Source of the DNA: Picochlorum sp. 'celeri'
Taxonomy: Eukaryota; Chlorophyta; Trebouxiophyceae
Direction of reading: 5' to 3'
DNA length: 64,000 nt
Assembly: GCA_010909725.1 (NCBI GenBank)
Contig: JAACMV010000024.1
Coordinates: 1,550,001 to 1,614,000 of the forward strand
Below the pieces are notes generated by a model. That model saw only the letters and a program-made list of their open reading frames with translations, made no database searches and was not told where the DNA came from. A program made the translations under genes and the position numbers. Shown piece after piece: positions 1 through 9,984 of the stretch (position 1 is its first letter; every line of letters begins with the position of its first letter).

Positions 1-347
1 AGAAAAGCACTCCAAACACAAGTCGAAATCATCACATTCGTTGCACTTGATCCTCAGTGATGTACTCAAATCTTTCTGACAGTAATCACAGTGATATTTG
101 TGAATACCGCCCCGTTTTCCCACTGCTCCCCCTTTTTTCTTCTTCCCTCCACTTGCCCCTGCTTTTCCCTGCTTCGCATCCTTCTTCCGCTTGGCATTCC
201 TGTAATGGATATAAAACATTTATATAACTATTTTTGTATGAAATCAGACCATACGATAGCCTCGCTGGGAGAAGAACAGCGTAATTGGTAACAATTTACT
301 CTCCCGCTAAAAATGAGACAGACGCACCTTGCGGACCATTGGGACAT
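1..347 (-). CDS. ADA2: Transcriptional adaptor ADA2, N-terminal part (runs off left edge)
   Basis: ADA2 is the adaptor subunit of SAGA/ADA-type histone acetyltransferase complexes, where it partners GCN5. Two exons are visible. A 20-nt first exon (347 down to 328) starts at ATG. It is followed by a 128-nt intron (200-327) with a GTGCGT donor and TTACAG acceptor. Exon 2 runs from 199 off the window. The join keeps frame (AG|G). After a Lys/Gly-rich stretch comes a ZZ zinc finger with the pattern Y-H-C-D-Y-C, then R-I-K-C-x2-C, then F-D-L-C-x2-C-F, which is the ADA2 signature. SANT and SWIRM domains would lie outside the window. The gene is divergent from SBPase across about 240 bp. The family call is strong; the exon-1 start is inferred. 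Confidence 0.8.
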
Positions 348-589
348 GATGCTATACTTGTTAATCTAATTTTTTAGATAATATTCAGGCGGTTACTGAG
401 CATCCGCAAAACGCTTCGCAGCGTGACTTGCATTGCATTAGTATACACTTTGACCCTATCAAATGAACCTTTCGATGGGAGCAGGAGTGTCGTTATCAGG
501 TGATCTGGATGAGGCAGAGTCCTCTTGCACACGGTAGAGCCATGGGCAATGTGCCCTGATGGACACTCTTATTAACAATTCAAACAAAA

Positions 590-2035
590 ATGAACTGCAC
601 TGCCGCCGTACAAACCAGATCTGCCGCTGCTTCAGCAGTGAAGACTGTCTCTGGTCGCGTGGCTGCTCAGCCAAGTCGTGTCCAGGTGTGTCATCTCTCG
701 TCTCGGTGCTATTTTGATGCAAGGAAAGGACAATGCCGAGATATTTGAGGGCGATCAGCACTGATGGGTGTCTCTGCCTGGTATCGGTCTTATCTGGTTC
801 AGTCTCTAGCCCTCTGCCAGGTGGTCCAATTGGTGCTGTCGATTGATGGGCGTCGACGCCACCTGGGGGGCTCTCCTTTCCTTGCAGAATGTTGGCATAG
901 GGTGCCCACACGTTGTTGCACCCCTCGGTCAAATTTGATAGTACCCTTACCCCTATGTGAATGATATGATGTGCAGAGAAATGCCAGAGTCAGCTTGAAC
1001 AAGTCCTTCTTTGGAACTGTTGAGCAGGTCCGTGCCACTAGGGCTTCTCAGAGCAAGGCAGTCAGGGGCGCCGTCCGCGTGAACGCCAAAGTTGGGGACA
1101 CTCTTGAGGAGTTCCTCATGGAGGCCACTAGTGATGCCAAGTTGAGACAGCTCATGATGTCCATGTCTGAGGCCATTAGAACCATTGCATTCAAGGTTCG
1201 CACAGCCTCATGCGGTGCCACCGCATGCGTCAACTCCTTCGGAGATGAGCAGTTAGCCGTGGATTTGTTGGCTGACAAGCTCTTGTTCGAGGCCCTTCGT
1301 TACTCTGGTTGCTGCAAGCTCGCCTGCTCTGAGGAGGTTCCAGAGCCATTGGACATGGGAGGAAGTGGATTCTCCGTTGCCTTTGACCCATTGGATGGAT
1401 CTTCCATCGTCGACACCAACTTCTCTGTTGGAACCATCTTTGGTGTCTGGCCAGGGGATAAATTGACCGGAATCACCGGACGTGATCAAGCAGCTGCTGG
1501 AATGGGAATCTACGGACCACGCACTGTGTTCTGCATTGCCCTCAAGGATGCTCCAGGATGCCACGAGTTCTTGCTCCAGGATGATGGAAAGTGGTTGCAC
1601 GTCAAGGAGACCACAACTATCGGCGAGGGAAAGCTCTTCTCCCCAGGAAACTTGAGAGCCACATTCGACAACCCCAACTATGAGCGCCTCATCTCCCACT
1701 ACATCGGAGAGAAGTACACCTTGAGATACACCGGAGGAATGGTCCCAGATGTGTTCCAGATCATTGTCAAAGAGAAGGGAGTCTTCACCAACGTGACCTC
1801 TCCATCCACCAAGGCCAAGCTCAGATTGTTGTTCGAGGTTGCCCCTCTTGCTCTCCTTGTGGAGAAGGCCGGAGGTGCATCTTCCTGCGACGGCCAGTGC
1901 GTGTCTGGACTCGACGTTGAGATCACCGCCCACGACCAGAGAACCCAGATTTGCTACGGATCCGTGGGTGAGGTCCAGAGATTCGAAGAGTACTTGTACG
2001 GATCTTCCCCAAGATTTGAGAACGTCAATGCTTAA
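590..2035 (+). CDS. SBPase: Sedoheptulose-1,7-bisphosphatase, chloroplast precursor
   Basis: SBPase hydrolyses sedoheptulose-1,7-bisphosphate to the 7-phosphate in the Calvin-Benson cycle in the plastid stroma. Exon 1 (590-685) encodes an Ala/Ser/Arg-rich transit peptide. A 291-nt phase-0 intron follows (686-976, donor GTGTGT, acceptor GTGCAG), then exon 2 (977-2035), giving 384 residues. The redox pair in the motif CGATAC (about residues 111 and 116) and the metal/phosphate motif DPLDGSS (about 169) are intact. Similarity runs along the whole length of plant SBPase rather than FBPase. The two cysteines imply thioredoxin (light) activation, as known for the family. A TGTAA signal lies at 2073. 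The next same-strand gene begins only 61 nt after the stop. Confidence 0.95.
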
Positions 2036-2096
2036 ATCGTGCGTTCTTCCATAACATGTATGATTGGTGCCATGTAATAATTACATAAATCTATAT

Positions 2097-2517
2097 ATGA
2101 GATTGAATCCCTTCTTGACAGCCGTAGGTGTCGGCGTAGGAACCATGGTAACCATGGGAGGAACTACAATCGTCGTCAGTGGGATGGGTATGGCCGTTGC
2201 GAAGCGAATTAATCGTGCACGAATGGTATGGATAGTAAAATATGGATGGTATGGCTGCGGAGAATGAGGTTTGATTGCATGTGCAGTTGAAGAGTGCCAG
2301 TGTTTGTTCTCAGTGTGACGGAGAGGGGTATATATCTTGTCAGATTTGTCACGGGAGTTGCATAGTACGTACTAGAAAGCCACAAAGAATGTCACAGATT
2401 ATGAAGGGTCCTGAAAAGAGTGAAAATGAGCCAGCAGTGTATTGTTCTTGCCCAGCTTGTGGAACGAGCAGGTATCAGCGATGTCTTAATTGTCTGGGAT
2501 TGGGAAAAGTGTTGTAG
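2097..2517 (+). CDS. Small membrane-anchored DnaJ-type zinc-finger protein (BSD2-like)
   Basis: The protein has 119 residues from two exons (2097-2225 and 2287-2517), joined across a 61-nt phase-0 intron with donor GTATGG and acceptor GTGCAG. The N-terminus has a Gly/Val/Met-rich hydrophobic segment (about residues 7-35). The C-terminal half holds CxxC pairs spaced like the cysteine-rich domain of DnaJ (CSQCDGEG, CQICHG, CPACG, CLNCLGLG). There is no J domain, so it resembles stand-alone plant zinc-finger chaperones of the BSD2/LQY1/PSA2 type that assist Rubisco or photosystem assembly. That role is inference. An earlier in-frame TTG start is unlikely; ATG 2097 directly precedes the hydrophobic segment. 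It lies between SBPase (61 nt upstream) and the next gene (39 nt downstream), all on one strand. Confidence 0.72.
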
Positions 2518-2556
2518 AAAAAGGCTAATTGTATAGAATAGTGAGATCCATATAGA

Positions 2557-3522
2557 ATGTGGTTCAAAGATCTCTTTGGGTTCCATGAAGAGAGTCCTGA
2601 GCAGGTTAGAGAGAACATACAGGTTAGAGAGGGGCAATCCATGGTGTCTCTGGTGACGAATGCTACATATCAGTGTGGTATGCTAGAGGTACTGTCGCTT
2701 TCTCAGCTAAGACAGGGTTTGAGGCCCTCTGATGGACAGCACCGCCTTGTCATGAAGGAGATTGTGGCTGATATCAGGGACATTCACTGCAATCCTCAAT
2801 ATAATGGCTGTGTCATTCAGGTTGCCTCGCAATTTAACGTTTTAGAAATGATTGGCCCCAGCATCACTCCAGAAGAAGGCGTAGATATATATGAGAATGA
2901 TCGCACACAAGGGCCTATATGTGCCATTGCATGTGGGGCAGGTACCGTCTATCGCAACTACTTTTACCGTTTTGAAGATGGCCATATCGGCCAAACACGT
3001 GATAGACAGATAGATTGCTTGGAAGATGTTGGTTTTATGTTGGGAAATGACACAGAAAAACTTTGGGAAATGATCAATGGTTACATGATTGCGGACAAGA
3101 ATGGATTGCGCCGAGTTAACGCAAAATTAGCAGGTTTCTCCGAAGAACAAAGAGATGATCTTCGGCGTCGGCTCAAAGTTGGAGTTCAACGAGATACAGA
3201 AGTTACATTGAGTTCGGGTGGGAATATAGTAACGCAAGTGTACTGCTCAGCATTGCCAATTGCATATTGCAGAGTTGCCCTGGAGGAATGGGAGCCATTT
3301 GCACAGCTTGTGTTGGAGGCAGCATATGAAGCCACGTTTGCTGTGGCCGCCAAAAAGGTGGATTATTTGACGAGAGGGGAGGAGCGCCCGAAGCTATTTC
3401 TGACATTGCTGGGGTGTGGTGCATTTGGAAATCGTGAAGAGTGGGCAGTGTCTGCAATCCACAGGGCAGCAGAGATGCACAAACACTATCCGTTGGATGT
3501 GTTTGTGGTTAGATATGGTTGA
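2557..3522 (+). CDS. Macrodomain-like conserved protein of unknown function
   Basis: Single-exon gene of 321 residues starting at ATG 2557. The middle has a conserved-looking block (QFNVLEMIGP, then DRTQGP, then ACGAGTVYRNY), and the C-terminus has LTLLGCGAFGN followed by a helix. The last motif recalls the glycine-rich ADP-ribose-binding loop of macrodomain and PARG-like folds, and the arrangement matches an uncharacterised family found in protists and algae. If so, it may bind or hydrolyse ADP-ribose derivatives; this is inference from motifs only. No targeting sequence is evident. It follows the zinc-finger gene by only 39 nt on the same strand, so it may share that transcript. Confidence 0.6.
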   Translation: MWFKDLFGFHEESPEQVRENIQVREGQSMVSLVTNATYQCGMLEVLSLSQLRQGLRPSDGQHRLVMKEIVADIRDIHCNPQYNGCVIQVASQFNVLEMIGPSITPEEGVDIYENDRTQGPICAIACGAGTVYRNYFYRFEDGHIGQTRDRQIDCLEDVGFMLGNDTEKLWEMINGYMIADKNGLRRVNAKLAGFSEEQRDDLRRRLKVGVQRDTEVTLSSGGNIVTQVYCSALPIAYCRVALEEWEPFAQLVLEAAYEATFAVAAKKVDYLTRGEERPKLFLTLLGCGAFGNREEWAVSAIHRAAEMHKHYPLDVFVVRYG

Positions 3523-3615
3523 TACATCTTACATATTGCTAAAAAATATAGCCAGAATATATATATATAAACAGTGCTTGTGTGTCAAAATGTGTTTCCA
3601 TCCCTGTGCCATCAA

Positions 3616-4338
3616 TCAATAGTCATCATCAGTTTCCCGACAGCATGAACAACAGCACCCTGTCGTGCTCAACAGAAATTGGGCTAAGAACAATCCTGCC
3701 GTGCAGAAAGAAGCTATATAGAGCGCTTCCCTGCATGATTTTTTCTCCAAACCTTGATCAGAAGCATTGTCAGATGTTATCACCGATACAACTCCAGCAG
3801 CAATCCACCAAATAACCCCACAGCAAGCCAAAATAGCCTCAACACTTAGACAACACATCCCTCTTTTCCCCGCACATGCTAAATTGAAGAGCATGAGGAC
3901 AATACTCAATGCAATGGATGCCCCTCCTGCCCAGTATGCATAGGTACAGGTATTCACAGAGGAGTTCAACAAGTAGCAATACTCCTTTGATGTTGTTCCA
4001 TCAGCTGACGTTACATTCGTGTCCAAGCATCCAGCTGTGACACCAATGACCGCTGCTGCTCCACACATTTGCAACACACACAACAGAATAAATGTAACTC
4101 TCCCTGGAGTGCACACCCTGCGACGTTTCGGCCTCGATCTGGGTGACATTTTTGCGTTTGCTTCAATATCTGCTTGCAATGCCGCACTGGATGCGACCTT
4201 GTCGCCATATTTGGAGGCCGTGTTGAGAACCGCGTCTGAGGGTGCCTGAGTTTCCAAGTATTGCTTGTAGTTGTACTTCTTTATTGGGGGTGGCGTGGTT
4301 GCTGCCTTGTTGGAATTTTTTCTTGTTAAGAAACTCAT
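3616..4338 (-). CDS. Four-TM (tetraspan/MARVEL-like) membrane protein
   Basis: Single-exon gene of 240 residues with a clear ATG at 4338. A basic cytosolic N-terminus of about 80 residues (ending PKRRRVCTPGR) is followed by four hydrophobic segments at roughly 81-103, 130-155, 163-186 and 205-228. The loop between TM1 and TM2 contains cysteines and a potential N-glycosylation site (LNSS). A Cys cluster (CCCSCC) follows TM4, a likely palmitoylation site, and the protein ends in acidic DDDY. The topology resembles tetraspan families such as MARVEL or tetraspanin-like proteins, but no diagnostic tetraspanin CCG motif is seen. Function is unknown. It converges with the upstream plus-strand gene, 93 bp away. 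Confidence 0.7.
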   Translation of the reverse strand: MSFLTRKNSNKAATTPPPIKKYNYKQYLETQAPSDAVLNTASKYGDKVASSAALQADIEANAKMSPRSRPKRRRVCTPGRVTFILLCVLQMCGAAAVIGVTAGCLDTNVTSADGTTSKEYCYLLNSSVNTCTYAYWAGGASIALSIVLMLFNLACAGKRGMCCLSVEAILACCGVIWWIAAGVVSVITSDNASDQGLEKKSCREALYIASFCTAGLFLAQFLLSTTGCCCSCCRETDDDY

Positions 4339-4593
4339 TATTTACTGGTGCCCTGGTTGTGATGCGAAAGAGTTGCTTCAACCCTCGGGGGGTCAACAGC
4401 CAGTTCAGTTCCCAAGACCTCGGTGTTTGTACTACCTTCAGAGTGCCCTACAACACCTGAAAAGAGCGTTTCGTAGATAAATAGCTAAATATTTTCACAA
4501 AATGGTGCCGTTGGAATCAAAATATACACATTTTACTTTCGCATGAGTCCATGACATTTCATGTGACAACACTTGGCATGCCTTGGTGCAATC

Positions 4594-7500
4594 TCAGGGA
4601 AAAAATGATATCGTCCAACAAGAGCCACAGATCTCTATGCCAGCATGCAAATTTATAGATTTTCGTATCTTGAAGCCAGACTCCTCGTCGTTGTCTTCTT
4701 CTTCATCTGAGGTGAGGAAGGAGAACGATGCTTCAGCGCTGTCCGCAACGATTCACCCGTTGCTTAAGAGAGATTTCTCATCGGTTGGCATTCTATCGAT
4801 GAGGCTTTCAACCCTCCCCAATCGAAGTTTTGCGTGTTTCAAGGAAGAACCCTTACCTAGTTTGAGGGAGTTCCGCCTCTTTTCCTCTGAGATGAGACTC
4901 AAAAGCTGCAATTCTTTCTGCCTCTAGTTCAAGGGTGTGTTGTTTGGGACGAAGACCTCCTTTTCCCTGGATAAAAGTTGATCTCTCTTTTCTTTCTTTT
5001 AAATTGTTGGCTGCATGTTCGAGCTCCTTTTGTCGCTCTTGCAGAACCAAATGTTCCTTTTGGATCAATCTGTCTTGCTCCTCCAATTGTTCTGCATACT
5101 TGATCATTGATACTCTCTCGTCTTCAAATTCCACAAACGCTTTCATCCTATTATCTATGTGAAGAGACACTTCCTCTAGCTCCATGGACCGCTCCTCGAT
5201 CTCCGCTAGTCTTGCTTGGGCTTGAGCTGATGCTTGAGAAGCAACCTCCATTTCTTTCTGTGCTGCCAGCAACAAGGCATCCGCATCAGCTTCCCTCTCT
5301 TTTAGGTTTGATTCTTTCGCTGAAAGAGATTCTTCGAGGGTACGTAATGCTGATCTCTTGGATGATAAAGCTAATGTTTCGTCGCGAATCCTGTCTTCGT
5401 TTTCCATTGTGCGGGCCTCCCGATCCTCAAGGGCCTCTCTTTGGTTTGACAAGCGCCTCTGTAAATCTGACACAGCCTTTTCGCGATCTCGGAGTTCTGA
5501 CATTCGGTCTTTCCATGACGATTCTAGAGATTTGAGGCTCTTGGTGCGAGCATGCAGGTCCTGTTTGGATGCTTCAAGAGCTCCTTGCTCTTTCTGCAAC
5601 TCCTCCATCATGTCATCCATCCTCTTCTTGTCGTGCGACAGCTTGCGCTGAGACACCTCGAGGCTTGCCATAGCACCATTCATCTCCTCCTCTTTTTCGT
5701 GCAATTCCTTCATCAACTGCTGGGCTTTGTCCTTGTTTTCTCTGGCCTCACATTTCTGGCTTTCGAATTCCGCCCAGCTATTTGATATTTTCTCTGCACT
5801 TAATTTCAGTCTTTTAGATTCTGCTGCAAGGGAAATTGCCCATCGCTGAAGAGATGTCTCCCGCTTAGTGGCCTCTGCCCACAATTTATATCGATTTAAG
5901 GCTGACAACGACTCTGATGCTCCACCTCCAACACTGTCAACTGCAATCTTCTCTTGGTAGACATCGTGATTTTTGCTCGTTCCTGCTGCATCTTGGCCGC
6001 ATAGCCCCGATCCAAGAAGGCTATACAGGGCACAGGGTGGCTCGTGTTCAACGGGTGCAACCAATTTGGATGCTTCTTGTTTGACCATATTCCAGCTATC
6101 GTGCAATTTCCATTCTCGCTGTTGCAGTTCCGATTCGTATTCTCTTAATGCTATCCTACTTTCTTTCAGTATGACCTCCTCCTGCTTCAGATTTTCCACA
6201 GCCTCTAAAGCCTTTGACTCTCTTTCTTTTGCAAGTTTCACCTCCTCTTCCCAACGAAGGATGAGCTCCTGAGCATTCTTTTGTTTTCTGTCAGCCTCCT
6301 GCATTTGCATCTCAGCCTGCGACTCTTTCATCGCAGCGGCTAACTCGCGCTGGCGAGAAGATTCTAAAAGTTTGCTTAGTTCCAAATTCTGATTTGTGAG
6401 GTTGGATTGCAGCTCTTCAGCATCCTTCTCCATTTGCAAGATCCTCTTCTCCCTGGTTAGGAGAAGTTTCCTATCTCTTTCAAGCTCAGATTTCATTGCA
6501 TCCACGGAATTCAAGGACTGAATAGACTTTCTGTGCAAATTTTCAACATCCACCTTGTTTTCCTCAAAGAGCCTTTGATCATCCTCAAGAGAAGCATACT
6601 TCTCAGCCAAGGCCTTTTCCCTCTTCTCAATCTCTCGGAGAGAATTCGAGATTTGCTCGCTTTTCTGTTCAAGTTCGGCCCTTGCCTTCGAAATTTCTGA
6701 TTGGCTCTGCTCCAATTCCTTAATCTTGTGGCTCAAAGAACTTTCTTGAGATTCCAATCTCGTCTGGTCTTTGCCCACCTTTTCCAGCAACGCTGTTTCT
6801 TTCTTCGAGAGGTCATTTACTATCTGCTCCAAGTCTTTCTCCTTTTTATCCAGGGTTTCTTGTACATCTTCCAGCAGAGCCTCTTTAATTCTAAAGTCCC
6901 TCTCCCAGGAATGCTTCCTTTGCTCAAATTCATCTTCCTTCTCTTGAAGGATCTCAAATCGCCTCTCTAAGTCATTCGCTTCGTTCTCAATCTCAACCAT
7001 AATTTCGTTCAATCCGTCTATATCAGCTTTCAACTCTTTTTTCTTTTCGGACAGTTCAGACATCTGAGGATGAAAGGTTTCCTCAGCCTCTTGCAATTGA
7101 GTTTCTCTGAGATGTAAATCCTGCATTTTTCAGAAAGGCGCGTGCTTTATGATCACGATCCCAACATTCAAAATTTTATCGCACGCTCCATACCTTGATC
7201 TTTCTTTCTACATCTTCTCTGCTCGCCTCGACTGCCTCAGTCTCCTTTACAAGCAAGTCACGATCTTTTGAGATCTGCTCCTCGAGCAGCATGAGATGCT
7301 CTCTCTGCCCCTCAAGAGACATCTCCTTTGCTCGCAAATCCTCCAACGTTTGAGATTTAGTTTTCAGAATGGAGGAATATGCTTCCTCCTCTTCCGAAAT
7401 TTTTTCCCGTAATGCTTGCAAGTCTTGCTTTGATATCTCTATTTGGGCCAGCAACTGTGCTGCTTCTCTCTCTGCGTCAGAATGACAAGCTGCGATACCA

Positions 7501-8952
7501 TTCAACCTTTCTTCTTCAGATGAAAGTTCCATCTTCTCTTGTGCGATTAATTCTTTCTCACGCTGTATCGACAGTTTCTCTCGCTCCATCTGTTCAGTGA
7601 AGAGGGCTCTCCTTGCCTCTAAATCCCTCCGTTGAGATTCAACATCCCTACTACTTTCTCTCAGGATCCTCCTGTCTTGGTCAACATCTTTTGCAAGCTT
7701 TTCAACCTCCTGTTCCTTATTTTGAAGTTCCACTCTTGTATGGTGAATCATGTCTTCCTTCTCAGCAACACACTTTTCCCGCAAGAGAATATCATTTGCC
7801 TGCCTCCACAAGTCATCACATTCGGCCTCTCTTTGAACCAGCGAGTTCTCCCGTGCTTGCATCTTGGAGTCGAAAGATTCTTTTCTATCTTCCAGCTCAC
7901 CCAACCGCACGTTCAATCGACGCTCCCTCTCCTCAAGGTCTCTCTCAGACTTGTCCATATCAAGGTACTTCTTCTCCAATCTAATCCTGAGCAATTCCAT
8001 TTCTTTCTCCTTCTCTTCAAGCGCCTTTCTCTCTTGATAAATCTCCTTCATACACGCAGCCTTCTTCTCCTCTGCGTCATCGCGAAGCTGTGATAGTGCC
8101 AGCTGACGATGTGACGCCATCTTCTCCTCCTCCTTCTCCAAATCTAGCTGCAGGTATTCCAGTGTCTCTCTCGCTGACTCCATCTCTGACATGAGTTCCG
8201 TCAGCTCGCCTTTAGTTTCCGACTTTTGACCCAACAAAATCTCGAGTTCCTGCCTCACAAACATTGTCTCCCTCTCCAACGACTCTTTCCTATTCAAAAG
8301 AATGTCAACTTCCCGCTTCAACTGCTCTGCGTGATCTTCACGTTTGATGACAACAAGATCTCTACCTTGATCGTGGCTATCAGCCTGTGAATGGGACCGA
8401 GGAGATTCCACCGTCATTGTGACATCTTGTGGCCTCTGATCAGAGGCTGACACATCCTCATCCACTGCAGAATGCCCCTTGTCCTCCCCAGCTCGACCAA
8501 TAGCCCCGAGCCTCCAAGAAGTATCCCTTGATATAGAAGGAGAATCAGCACCACCCCTATCAAGAAGCGGGGATGCCCCTCGCCTCGGCAAGAGCGACAC
8601 ACTAGCTCGACGGTGACTTCCACCAACACGCCCATCTCTCGATGCATTCCCCTTGGCCCAATCCCTACTATTATTGGTCATAGTATCAGTATTTTCCTTC
8701 TCGGCGTCTATTCCATCCACAAATCCATTGGAATCTCGAGTCTGTCGGTTCAAAATGTTTGAATATCGCTGCGATATTCTTTCGTCCAGTCTCCTCCACT
8801 GCACCCACAAATGGATATATGTATTATTTATATTGCATATTAAAGATATATATCATCGAATGATGACAGTCTATGAAAACATGAAATGTCGTTGTTCGAC
8901 ACAGAACACGTACTGTCTCCTCCAGGGCATCCAATCGGTCACGATCGCCCAT
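4594..8952 (-). CDS. Giant coiled-coil protein (about 1350 aa), four exons
   Basis: Four exons join in frame: 8952-8914 (starts MGDRDRLDALEE), 8798-7194, 7120-4857 and 4738-4594. Introns are 115, 73 and 118 nt with donors GTACGT, GTATGG and GTAAGG. The product is about 1350 residues. After a low-complexity Ser/Asp/Arg head of about 180 residues, nearly everything is heptad-rich coiled coil, full of Glu, Lys, Leu and Arg. One break, near protein residue 910, is rich in Gly, Ala and Ser. The last exon gives an acidic tail (SDEEEDNDEE). Such proteins are structural scaffolds or tethers (golgin, basal body, nuclear-lamina-like NMCP/CRWN). None of these can be assigned from sequence. The first three exons are secure. 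The C-terminal exon is one of two possible acceptor choices; the other, at 4792, adds about 13 residues. Confidence 0.75.
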
Positions 8953-9207
8953 TATCAATACAAAACTATGAAAACATGTGCTGAAATACCAAAGCCAAAC
9001 CAAGACACCATGTAGATGTCAAGACTCCGTAATACAGACTTTAAAACCAAAACTTTGGTCATGTTCTGTCTTTCCCGGGAGACTGATTCTTCATAGGGTC
9101 CAAACAAGCCGATCTTCACACGAGTAGTATTAAAAAATGTGTGAATAGCCTAGGATTGTTCACGAGCGAAGAGGAGACGGAAACAGCAGTACCACACAGG
9201 GCAGGCG

Positions 9208-9984
9208 ATGGCGAGTGATATTCGATCTGATGCTGATGCATCCACATTTTGGTTTTTTAGACGACATTCTCGTGTGCATCTGTTTGTGCCCAATCTGATT
9301 GGATATGCTCGCATCCTCTGCGCACTGGGTGCGTTCAGTTTCGGAATGACGTCGCCAGGGTACATGATTGCCCTCTATTTTTTGAGTTTCGCCTGTGATG
9401 AGCTAGATGGGAGGTTTGCGAGGATGCTTGGCCAACAGTCCACCTTGGGGGCCGTGCTGGATATGGTGACTGACAGGGTTGCCACCTGTGGTCTGGTGAC
9501 GGTGCTATTTGGACGGATCACTGCCGTTCTTCCGCAGCATGGGGATGTCATGGGTATATCGGTGGATCATATTAGAGTTGTAACAACGGTGGTATTGATT
9601 GGACTGGTGTTCTTGGACGTATTTAGTCATTGGTTCCACATGTATGCCAGTCTTGCACAGAAGGGGTTGGGATCAAGCCACAAGGACACGAGCAAGAAGG
9701 ATACTTGGCTGCTACGCATGTATTATAAGCATAGAATATTTATGGGGTACTGCTGTGTTTCCGTCGAGGTCATGTATTTGGCTTTGTATCTCCTCACATT
9801 TTATTTGACTGGTGGGCCTCTCTTGCACTGGCTGTATGGTATTGTTATTGCTGCTGCCCCTGGATTTTTACTGAAACAGGTGGCGAATACCGTGCAATTA
9901 AGAGATGCCTCCAAGCATTTGATAGAATTAGATGATGTGAATCAGCAGCGACGAAGGACTCGGTCATCTTCAAGACGAATGTGA
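9208..9984 (+). CDS. PIS1: Phosphatidylinositol synthase (CDP-diacylglycerol-inositol 3-phosphatidyltransferase)
   Basis: The enzyme transfers phosphatidyl from CDP-diacylglycerol to myo-inositol in the ER or Golgi membrane. Single exon, 258 residues. The N-terminus carries the typical FVPNLIGYARI entry to TM1. The CDP-alcohol phosphatidyltransferase signature D-x2-D-G-x2-A-R-x8-G-x3-D-x3-D is complete (about residues 68-90, CDELDGRFARM then D in LDMVTD). Several further TM segments follow, and the tail is basic (RRRTRSSSRR). It is somewhat longer than the roughly 220-230 residues usual in plants, because of the N- and C-terminal extensions. TGTAA occurs 26 nt past the stop. The last 15 nt overlap the end of the convergent SET-domain gene. 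Confidence 0.9.
   Translation: MASDIRSDADASTFWFFRRHSRVHLFVPNLIGYARILCALGAFSFGMTSPGYMIALYFLSFACDELDGRFARMLGQQSTLGAVLDMVTDRVATCGLVTVLFGRITAVLPQHGDVMGISVDHIRVVTTVVLIGLVFLDVFSHWFHMYASLAQKGLGSSHKDTSKKDTWLLRMYYKHRIFMGYCCVSVEVMYLALYLLTFYLTGGPLLHWLYGIVIAAAPGFLLKQVANTVQLRDASKHLIELDDVNQQRRRTRSSSRRM

Noticed and set aside
1253..1933. 226-residue minus-strand open frame inside SBPase
   Set aside because: It is antisense to a highly conserved enzyme, with no recognisable features of its own.
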